6,206 nucleotides of DNA from CAZDAW01 sp964503685 (GTDB lineage: Bacteria > Chloroflexota > Anaerolineae > Anaerolineales > Anaerolineaceae): NCBI GenBank assembly GCA_964503685.1, contig CAZDAW010000145.1, positions 1-6,206 on the forward strand, written 5' to 3'. The first letter of the stretch is position 1. The number at the start of each line of letters is the position of its first letter. Both the position numbers and the translations under genes were made by a program. This document shows, piece by piece, positions 1-4,512 of the stretch. The notes beneath the pieces were generated by a model. The model did not search any database. It was given only the letters and a program-made list of their open reading frames with translations, and was not told the DNA's origin.

Positions 1-1
1 C

Positions 2-532
2 CGGCCGATTTTTACTTTCGTGGTGGAGGACACCACCTGTGAGCCGCCGTGCTGGGCAAATATTCATCCTGGCGAAACAACAGCAGTTGAGGTTGGAAAT
101 ATTCTTAGTACCAGCCCATGGGTTGAAAAAGATAGTATTTTTAGCACCCAATATCTGGCCCTTGATGCAATTTTCTGGGAGTTTGTGGATGGGAGTCAGG
201 GGTATGTGCTCCTTAAAAACAGTACGGTCTGGATATTATGTTTTGCAAATTATGATCCAGGTGTGGGGATTAACTTAAATTTAGCTCAAGCAATCGATAA
301 ATACGGCGAACCCGAAAAAGTGTTTTCGGCATTTAATCCCAATATACCTGATTGGGGAGGCGTCACTTTTTTCCATCCAGAGAAAGGGGTCGATTATTCC
401 TATTCATCTCATATCGACACCAAGAAATACCAGGGAATATTAAGACCAGAATCTCCAATTAGTGACTTGACATATTATTCGCCTGAGGATCATTTAGATG
501 TTTTCCAAAAATTTTTTGTTGAGAGAGAGTAA
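2..532 (+). CDS. Lipoprotein, PCW family, 5' end outside window (probable immunity protein of an upstream RHS toxin)
   Basis: The reading frame is open from the window edge. Its first residues (RPIFTFVVEDTTCEPPCW) align with residues 22-39 of the lipoprotein at 1725-2429 (KPTYTFILEDTACNPPCW). The base at position 1 is C, which fits the last base of a TGC lipobox cysteine, so the signal peptide lies just outside the window and the GTG at 20 is not the true start. Both proteins share the E-D-T-x-C-x-P-P-C-W motif, an F/Y-G-E-P-x-K-V block and a P-E-S-P-I-S block near the C-terminus. The frame stops at a TAA (530-532), but homology to the relative continues after it (see the next entry), so the protein is probably C-terminally truncated. 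By analogy with the intact relative, which sits directly behind a toxin, it may be immunity for an RHS toxin upstream of the window. That role is inferred; the homology is visible. Confidence 0.8.
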   Translation, partial: RPIFTFVVEDTTCEPPCWANIHPGETTAVEVGNILSTSPWVEKDSIFSTQYLALDAIFWEFVDGSQGYVLLKNSTVWILCFANYDPGVGINLNLAQAIDKYGEPEKVFSAFNPNIPDWGGVTFFHPEKGVDYSYSSHIDTKKYQGILRPESPISDLTYYSPEDHLDVFQKFFVERE

Positions 533-625
533 TGGACTGAAGAAGAAGTCTATGAAAGCATCCACCCATGGCAAGGATACGGTATTATCGGCGACATCTA
601 CCCCACGGCTTACGGTAAAGATTAG
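533..625 (+). pseudogene. In-frame C-terminal remnant of the first lipoprotein, after a premature stop
   Basis: After the TAA at 530-532 the same frame continues for 30 codons to a TAG at 623-625. The encoded peptide contains W-T-E-E-E-V and, further on, W-Q-G-Y-G and Y-P-T. These line up with F-T-D-E-Q-L, W-K-G-Y-G and Y-P-T at the C-terminus of the intact lipoprotein (1725-2429), and the two tails end at nearly the same distance. This indicates a nonsense or small-indel mutation next to a GAGAGAGAG run rather than a natural end. RHS core sequence begins immediately after the TAG. Confidence 0.7.
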
Positions 626-628
626 TCA

Positions 629-801
629 GCCGGGCAGACGGTGGCTGTGCGCAGCGTGCAGGATGCGCAGGACGTGCTGCGCTGGATGTTGAGCGATCAC
701 CCTGGTTCTGCCAGCGTGACCGCCAATGAAAATGGAACGTGGAACAGCACCATCCAGTACACCGCCTTTGGTGAGGTGCGCGCAAAGAGCGGGGTCACGC
801 C
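629..801 (+). repeat. RHS core repeat A, copy 1
   Basis: This GC-rich block encodes the G-Q-T-V-A-V-R to G-E-V-R-A part of the core. It matches 2584-2755 closely and 6071-6177 over its first part. Confidence 0.8.
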
Positions 802-815
802 GCGGCCTTTGGCCG
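802..815 (+). other. 14-nt palindromic insertion that breaks RHS core 1
   Basis: Between A-C-G-C-C and a G5 run, this copy has 14 nt more than the copy at 2751-2761. The extra bases contain CGGCCTTTGGCCG (803-815), a perfect 5-bp inverted repeat around TTT. Since 14 is not a multiple of 3, it separates the two halves of the core into different frames. It could be a replication slippage or template-switch product. Confidence 0.65.
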
Positions 816-823
816 GGGGGACT

Positions 824-928
824 ACCGGTACACCGGTCAACTGGAGCAGGCTGAGCTGGGGCTGTACTACTATGTGGCGCGCTGGTACGACCCTGCCATC
901 GCGCACTTTGCCCAGGCGGATACGATTG
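824..928 (+). repeat. RHS core repeat B, copy 1
   Basis: This block encodes R-Y-T-G-Q through A-Q-A-D-T-I. It matches 3952-4056 with 4 differences in 105 nt by eye, so units 1 and 3 share this part most closely. Confidence 0.85.
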
Positions 929-1710
929 GTCTGGATCGCTACAGCTATGTTGGGTATAACCCGATCAGGTTAATCGACCCCAGCGGGCATATGGCGTGCG
1001 AAGGCACAGGCGATTGCAGAGCGCCAAAAAAGACAAAGTTCACCAAGCAGGACTACATCAATATGGTAAAGGAAGAGTTTGGTTGGAAGGTCGTGACAGA
1101 AGCAAAAATTTTCAATGCAACTGTGGACAAGGATACTTGGAAATACCAAGAAGTTAAGACAATCTATGAAGCAGCACACGATATTTTAGAGTATGCAAAC
1201 GCCACTGTGAGTGGTGGAGCAGGGTTGAGATGGATGGAAAAATATTTAGGGGATGTATCTTTTATTCATCAACCTTTCGAAAAATTACCAAGTATGAATC
1301 CAGCAGCGAATTTCGTCTTTATGGAGAGAGAATGGATCACTAGTGCATATGCCAAACTTAATCTCGTACACGAATTAGGTCACGTGGTTGACAATCGTTC
1401 AACTTGGCATAATTTAGCAGTGTGGAAAGGTGGTGGTTTGGCCGATAGATTTGCTTGGAGAATGGGAGCGAATATGTTCGAGCTTCGTAGTACATATAAG
1501 GATCTTCGTTGGGCTCGAGGGAGTATTAAAGGTTTAGAAAATGAAGATTTGTGGGGTGAAGGTAAATATTCGATAACTACTCAATTAGGTTATGGAAATA
1601 ACTCGTCCGCGGATTATTTTGCTCATGCATTTGCATACTCTGTATTAAGTCCATTAGAAGGACCAGATGAAGCTATTCAATATATGAATTTCATAATGAG
1701 CACCTTATAA
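874..1710 (+). CDS. RHS core C-terminus fused to a metallopeptidase-like toxin tail
   Basis: Residues 1-39 (counted from GTG 874) are the end of an RHS core: A-R-W-Y-D-P, F-A-Q-A-D, then D-P-S-G-H at 35-39. The core is about 8 residues shorter than in units 2 and 3 between the Q-A-D and D-R-Y blocks. Everything after it is unique to this unit, as expected for a polymorphic toxin tail. The tail carries HELGH at 166-170, the HExxH zinc-binding and catalytic motif of zincin metallopeptidases. About 75 residues later, S-A-D-Y-F-A-H-A-F-A (245-254) resembles the helix that usually supplies the third zinc ligand; a Glu is common there, but here D247 or H251 would have to serve. GTG 874 is only the first start in this frame and has no clear ribosome binding site; the true core frame extends upstream. 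A lipoprotein starts 14 nt downstream, suggesting a toxin-immunity pair. Peptidase activity and target are unproven. Confidence 0.8.
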   Translation: MARWYDPAIAHFAQADTIGLDRYSYVGYNPIRLIDPSGHMACEGTGDCRAPKKTKFTKQDYINMVKEEFGWKVVTEAKIFNATVDKDTWKYQEVKTIYEAAHDILEYANATVSGGAGLRWMEKYLGDVSFIHQPFEKLPSMNPAANFVFMEREWITSAYAKLNLVHELGHVVDNRSTWHNLAVWKGGGLADRFAWRMGANMFELRSTYKDLRWARGSIKGLENEDLWGEGKYSITTQLGYGNNSSADYFAHAFAYSVLSPLEGPDEAIQYMNFIMSTL

Positions 1711-1716
1711 AGAAGG
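1711..1716 (+). promoter_or_regulatory. Ribosome binding site of the lipoprotein at 1725
   Basis: AGAAGG lies 8 nt before ATG 1725 and directly after the toxin stop codon at 1708-1710. It supports this start and suggests the lipoprotein is translated from the same transcript as the toxin. Confidence 0.55.
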
Positions 1717-1724
1717 TTGGACAG

Positions 1725-2429
1725 ATGGCAAAAAAGACTTTATCGATTTTTGTGTCACTGATTATCTTGTTTTCCTTGGTTGCTTGTAAGCCAACCTATA
1801 CTTTTATTCTTGAGGATACAGCATGTAATCCGCCATGTTGGAATGATATAACACCAGGGATTTCAACCGAAGCAGAAGCAGTATTCTTATTGAAAAATAA
1901 TCCACAAGTAATAAATAGTAGTATTGATCGGAACATTGACGTAAGACAAGAAACGATAAATATCTATTGGGATTTTTTTGACAAGCCGGGGGCTTATGGA
2001 TTCATAAAAATAAGACAAGGAAAAGTTGAAGGAATATCGTTTTTTCCTTCATATGGAAAAATCGCTTTAAGATTAACACAGCTATTTCAAGAATTTGGAG
2101 AGCCAGGAAAGGTCTTATCTGTTTACAATTCTAATTCTCTAAAAGAAGGAGAAATATATTTTTATTATGAAGAACAAGGCATACTTGCTACATATTCTTT
2201 AAAATTAGAAAAACCTAAGTTTAGACATCTATTACAACCAGAAAGTCCCATTTCTTCTTTTGCGTTTATCGACCCTAACCATATTGATGAAGCAATTAAA
2301 TCCGATGTTATACAGGAGCTTATAGATTTGGGCTTTACTGATGAGCAATTACAGGACTCCTGGCATGACTGGAAAGGTTATGGCGAAATAAAAATAAAGT
2401 ATCCAACCAGTCTGGTTGATAATGATTGA
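1725..2429 (+). CDS. PCW-type lipoprotein, probable immunity protein of the metallopeptidase toxin
   Basis: The protein has 234 residues. Residues 1-21 form a lipoprotein signal peptide: K3-K4, a hydrophobic stretch (I8-L18) and the lipobox L-V-A-C with C21 as the lipidation site. The mature part begins with the E-D-T-x-C-x-P-P-C-W motif and P-G, and later has F-G-E-P-x-K-V and P-E-S-P-I-S. All of these recur in the truncated lipoprotein at the start of the window, so the two are paralogues. The gene follows the toxin stop by 14 nt with its own ribosome binding site, the usual order of toxin then immunity in polymorphic toxin loci. Anchoring outside the membrane would suit protection against a toxin acting at the cell surface or envelope. 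The lipoprotein call is solid; the immunity role rests on position. An unrelated surface lipoprotein cannot be excluded. Confidence 0.8.
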   Translation: MAKKTLSIFVSLIILFSLVACKPTYTFILEDTACNPPCWNDITPGISTEAEAVFLLKNNPQVINSSIDRNIDVRQETINIYWDFFDKPGAYGFIKIRQGKVEGISFFPSYGKIALRLTQLFQEFGEPGKVLSVYNSNSLKEGEIYFYYEEQGILATYSLKLEKPKFRHLLQPESPISSFAFIDPNHIDEAIKSDVIQELIDLGFTDEQLQDSWHDWKGYGEIKIKYPTSLVDND

Positions 2430-2442
2430 GCAATTATAGCTT

Positions 2443-3417
2443 TTGCACGCGCGCTATTGGTACGACGGCGGTGGGATGATGGTGAAGGGCCAGGTGAACG
2501 ACACCATCACGTATTACCCCGGACGGCATTACAATAAAGAGGTGAAGGAAAGCACCACCCTGGTGCTCAAGTTCTACGCTGCTGCCGGGCAGACCGTGGC
2601 TGTGCGCAGCGTGCAGGACGCACAGGACGTGCTGCGCTGGATGCTGAGCGATCACCTTGGCTCTGCCAGCGTGACTGCCAACCTGGACGGAACCTGGAAC
2701 AGCACCATCCAGTACACCGCCTTTGGTGAGGTGCGCGCCAGGAGCGGCATAACTCCGGGGGACTACCGCTACACCGGTCAACTGGAGCAGGCGGAGCTGG
2801 GGCTGTACTACTATGTGGCCCGCTGGTACGACCCGGCGCTGGGCAGGTTCGCCCAGGCGGACAGCATCATTCCCCAACCCGGTGACCCGCGTGAGTGGGA
2901 TCGGTATGGGTATGTGCGGAATAACCCTATACTATACACCGATCCTTCCGGCCATATGATTTTGGTTGATGATAACCTGTTTGTTCGTGACGATAGAAAA
3001 ACAGGCGATCATGTCATCATCAATAGCTGTGGCCTCGGAAAATTTTTCGCAAATTATGTGGAAGAAGCCGCTGCGAATGTGCTTTTGAAACAAAATCCAC
3101 GTTATTTGATGTATATGCCGCAAAATACTCCTGGCTTCAGTATTGGCGCAACTTTCGAAGGAGCAGCAAGGCAAATAGGGATTGATCTGGGAAATTATTA
3201 CACAACCTTTGTTAATCTAATGACAATGATTTGGGGTGGCATTTCTGGAACAAGATATCCTGGCGCTAATAATAATTCGACCCCATATCACTTGCAAAGA
3301 GATGCCTTAGGCGATCCCGACTGTGTTGGATGTGGCTTTAGGTGGAATAAATCCAATTTTGATAATGTGGGTGATTATCTTATTGAGTGGATAGGTCAAA
3401 AAATGGAATTAAGGTAA
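2443..3417 (+). CDS. RHS core fragment 2 with N-terminal part of its toxin tail (frame interrupted at A6)
   Basis: This is the longest RHS core piece in the window. It begins W-Y-D-G-G-G with T-I-T-Y-Y-P-G (YD-type repeat), then G-Q-T-V-A-V-R-S-V, D-H-L-G-S (70-74), Y-T-A-F-G-E-V-R, R-Y-T-G-Q-L-E-Q, A-R-W-Y-D-P, F-A-Q-A-D and D-P-S-G-H (167-171). After that about 150 residues are unlike the other units and unrecognised; they include D-P-D-C-V-G-C (291-297). TTG 2443 is only the first possible start, with no ribosome binding site, and a TAG precedes the core frame at 2437-2439, so this is a headless orphan tip. The frame ends at TAA 3415-3417 just after an A6 tract (3398-3403). One extra A would continue it into the frame at 3387-3593, giving about 383 residues in all. 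It may be a pseudogene or a frameshifted toxin. Confidence 0.75.
   Translation: MHARYWYDGGGMMVKGQVNDTITYYPGRHYNKEVKESTTLVLKFYAAAGQTVAVRSVQDAQDVLRWMLSDHLGSASVTANLDGTWNSTIQYTAFGEVRARSGITPGDYRYTGQLEQAELGLYYYVARWYDPALGRFAQADSIIPQPGDPREWDRYGYVRNNPILYTDPSGHMILVDDNLFVRDDRKTGDHVIINSCGLGKFFANYVEEAAANVLLKQNPRYLMYMPQNTPGFSIGATFEGAARQIGIDLGNYYTTFVNLMTMIWGGISGTRYPGANNNSTPYHLQRDALGDPDCVGCGFRWNKSNFDNVGDYLIEWIGQKMELR
2563..2755 (+). repeat. RHS core repeat A, copy 2 (least damaged)
   Basis: The first 128 nt (2563-2690) match 6050-6177 with 5 differences, all C/T. The block is in frame with repeat B downstream, unlike copies 1 and 4, and serves as the reference for them. Confidence 0.85.
2765..2868 (+). repeat. 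RHS core repeat B, copy 2
   Basis: The first 70 nt (2765-2834) are identical to 3952-4021. After that the copies diverge (P-A-L-G-R-F here, P-A-I-A-H-F in units 1 and 3). Confidence 0.85.
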
Positions 3418-3593
3418 CCAGAAATAATTACGGAGACATTATCATAAGGGTCACTTCTAACAGTCGTCGTTTTCGTTTTGATTTCAACAATCCTGATCCC
3501 CACAAATATCCTCATATGCATTTAGACTGGCTAGATCCAAACGGTGAGTGGGATACAATAAGAATATGGCCAAAAGGCTTACCTCCCGAGTAA
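3387..3593 (+). CDS. C-terminal toxin domain of RHS unit 2, in shifted frame
   Basis: About 63 residues after the A6 tract read as a compact C-terminal domain: N-G-I-K-V-T-R, G-D-I-I-I-R-V, R-F-R-F-D-F-N-N-P, H-K-Y-P-H-M-H-L-D-W, then T-I-R-I-W-P. The closely spaced histidines (H39, H43, H45 from GTG 3387) and adjacent Asp could form an active site, perhaps of a nuclease, but I cannot place the family. It is unlikely to be a free-standing gene: GTG 3387 has no ribosome binding site and lies inside the preceding reading frame. Its stop at 3591-3593 is followed 14 nt later by a small acidic gene, the position expected of immunity. It is therefore best read as the displaced end of the 2443 product. 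Confidence 0.6.
   Translation: MDRSKNGIKVTRNNYGDIIIRVTSNSRRFRFDFNNPDPHKYPHMHLDWLDPNGEWDTIRIWPKGLPPE
3398..3403 (+). other. A6 tract: site of the unit 2 toxin frame break
   Basis: The upstream frame reads GGT CAA AAA ATG and then meets TAA; the downstream frame reads TCA AAA AAT GGA. A seventh A would join them as G-Q-K-N-G-I-K-V. The downstream frame has a TGA at 3384-3386, so the switch must occur between 3387 and 3417, and this homopolymer is the only obvious slip site. A deletion, polymerase slippage, -1 ribosomal frameshifting or a sequencing error would all fit. Confidence 0.6.
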
Positions 3594-3597
3594 AGGA
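3592..3597 (+). promoter_or_regulatory. Ribosome binding site deciding the start at 3608
   Basis: AAAGGA overlaps the toxin stop codon and lies 10 nt before ATG 3608. It favours this start over the in-frame GTG 3548 and ATG 3566. The ATG at 3603 is in another frame and stops after two codons. Confidence 0.45.
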
Positions 3598-3607
3598 AAA
3601 GAATGAA

Positions 3608-3832
3608 ATGAGGATAGTAGATGCCAGCAACAACCAATATCAATCTATCACTCTAATCTTAACCCCCGGTGAGTTAAAAGAGTTAGTTGATAAACTAAAG
3701 CGAATTTCTCCAGATAAGGGAGATCATATTCATGTAAATGATGAGAATTTCGAGTATGAACTGGTGGTTGCCATAGATACGCCGGAAAACCATGATTTCT
3801 TCTCTGACGAAATTAAGAGGATATTAGAATAG
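3608..3832 (+). CDS. Small acidic protein, probable immunity protein of unit 2
   Basis: The product is a 74-residue, probably cytoplasmic protein with no signal peptide or membrane segment. It has 16 Asp/Glu against 8 Lys/Arg, typical of many small immunity proteins. Visible blocks are M-R-I-V-D-A-S, L-T-P-G-E-L-K-E-L-V-D (probable helix) and D-K-G-D-H-I-H-V-N-D. The frame is open further upstream to 3548, but ATG 3608 is preferred: AAAGGA lies at 3592-3597, 10 nt before it, and this start avoids overlap with the toxin end. The gap from the toxin stop is 14 nt, the same as in the metallopeptidase/lipoprotein pair. A cytoplasmic immunity fits a toxin acting inside the cell, such as a nuclease. 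The family is not recognised; the immunity call rests on size, charge and position. Confidence 0.7.
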   Translation: MRIVDASNNQYQSITLILTPGELKELVDKLKRISPDKGDHIHVNDENFEYELVVAIDTPENHDFFSDEIKRILE

Positions 3833-3890
3833 ACTAGAAATTAATGCCACCTCTGGCGCGACCACCTGGGCAGCCAGTAGGCATGGTGCA
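3828..3890 (+). pseudogene. Degraded upstream part of RHS core fragment 3
   Basis: The frame of the downstream RHS unit is open from 3828. A different frame around 3859-3875 reads D-H-L-G-S before a TAG, the signature of an RHS core, while the W-G-E-D-R-Y block further on is in the frame of 3891. The segment therefore appears to be a core sequence with a frame-breaking lesion between the two blocks. No ribosome binding site or credible start was found. Confidence 0.4.
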
Positions 3891-4421
3891 GTGCCTGCGC
3901 TACATGGCTGGGGTGAGGATCGCTACAAAGAAGGCGCTGGGCTGACCGACAACCGCTACACCGGTCAACTGGAGCAGGCGGAGCTGGGGCTGTACTACTA
4001 TGTGGCCCGCTGGTACGACCCTGCCATCGCGCACTTCGCCCAGGCGGATACGATTGTGCCGTCACCGGGGAAGCCAGTAGCTTGGGATCGATATGGGTAT
4101 GTAGCATATAATCCGATTCGATACATGGATCCATCCGGGCATCGTTTTTGTGAGGATGTTGATTGTAATCACTCTCCGATCAAACCACTACCTAAAAATG
4201 TAAATGAGGGAATTATCTTTATCCAATGCGGAAACCAAGCATGGACTAGAACAGAAAAGTCAAATGTATTAAAGGAGTCTTACATAGTTGTAAAGTATAA
4301 AAGCCTAAGCGAGGCAAAGATATTGTTTCAATATCAGGTTTTAGGAGAACGTTATGGGAAAGGAGATCGGTATTTTGGAAATCCGACTATTTTAAGGACA
4401 GCATTGATAGAAGCCAGTTAG
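3891..4421 (+). CDS. RHS core fragment 3 with short unknown toxin tail
   Basis: From GTG 3891 the 176-residue product has H-G-W-G-E-D-R-Y, R-Y-T-G-Q-L-E-Q, A-R-W-Y-D-P, F-A-Q-A-D, W-D-R-Y-G-Y and D-P-S-G-H (80-84), all RHS core landmarks. The segment before R-Y-T-G-Q differs from units 1 and 2, which points to a recombinant core. The tail (about residues 85-176) starts with a Cys-containing linker (F-C-E-D-V-D-C) and continues with G-N-Q-A-W-T-R-T, Y-I-V-V-K-Y-K and R-Y-F-G-N-P. I recognise no catalytic motif or family. There is no convincing start or ribosome binding site, so it is another orphan tip. No small immunity gene follows; the next gene is the propeller lipoprotein 91 nt away. A truncated toxin is an alternative. 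Confidence 0.65.
   Translation: MPALHGWGEDRYKEGAGLTDNRYTGQLEQAELGLYYYVARWYDPAIAHFAQADTIVPSPGKPVAWDRYGYVAYNPIRYMDPSGHRFCEDVDCNHSPIKPLPKNVNEGIIFIQCGNQAWTRTEKSNVLKESYIVVKYKSLSEAKILFQYQVLGERYGKGDRYFGNPTILRTALIEAS
3952..4056 (+). repeat. RHS core repeat B, copy 3 (mosaic)
   Basis: Its first 70 nt are identical to the unit 2 copy, and the following 35 nt match the unit 1 copy with one difference. The sequence upstream of 3952 matches neither. This patchwork suggests recombination or gene conversion among the cores. Confidence 0.85.
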
Positions 4422-4463
4422 CCCTTAACAAAGTGAGAGTGATTTCCAACGGCTTATTATCAC

Positions 4464-4495
4464 CTTGATGGTCCTGCAAACCGGACAGCATCAAG
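4464..4495 (+). promoter_or_regulatory. Hairpin in the leader of the propeller lipoprotein gene
   Basis: CTTGATG-GTCC (4464-4474) pairs with GGAC (4483-4486) and CATCAAG (4489-4495), leaving a 2-nt AG bulge and an 8-nt loop. No T tract follows, so it does not look like an intrinsic terminator. It ends one base before the ribosome binding site region and may affect translation of the next gene or transcript stability. Confidence 0.45.
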
Positions 4496-4503
4496 AAAGG
4501 GGA
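4496..4503 (+). promoter_or_regulatory. Ribosome binding site of the propeller lipoprotein
   Basis: AAAGGGGA lies 9 nt before ATG 4513. It is one of the strongest Shine-Dalgarno matches seen in the window and supports ATG 4513 over the in-frame ATG at 4525. Confidence 0.6.
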
Positions 4504-4512
4504 TTTTAACAT

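Larger units (their letters stand above)
626..873 (+). pseudogene. RHS core fragment 1 (5' part), frameshifted
   Basis: The sequence encodes a recognisable RHS repeat-associated core stretch: GQTVAVRSVQDAQDVLRW, then DHPGSASVTAN and YTAFGEVRA, nearly identical to residues 49-99 of the protein at 2443. It has no start codon with a ribosome binding site and begins directly behind a lipoprotein stop codon. A net 14-nt insertion at 802-815 shifts the frame, so the first part reads from GTG 641 to about 801 and the continuation (D-Y-R-Y-T-G-Q, then Y-Y-Y-V-A-R-W-Y) lies in the frame of the downstream toxin. The canonical D-H-L-G-S motif is D-H-P-G-S here. It is most simply a non-expressed core remnant that gives homology for recombination, which is inference. 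Confidence 0.75.

Noticed and set aside
2434..2877. Minus-strand open frame of 147 codons
   Set aside because: It lies wholly opposite the RHS core; GC-rich core codons leave the reverse frame open, and similar reverse frames occur opposite the other core copies.
3548..3607. Upstream start for the small immunity gene at GTG 3548
   Set aside because: It would overlap the toxin end by 46 nt and lacks a ribosome binding site, while ATG 3608 has one.
3841..4134. Minus-strand open frame of 97 codons
   Set aside because: It is the reverse shadow of RHS core 3 and has no independent support such as a ribosome binding site.
4425..4460. Promoter with TTAACA and TATTAT before the propeller gene
   Set aside because: The two boxes are 24 nt apart, too far for a standard housekeeping promoter, and AT-rich DNA gives such matches by chance.
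4436..4463. GTGAT/ATCAC inverted repeat as an operator
   Set aside because: Only 5 bp per arm with a long spacer; too weak to support a regulatory site.
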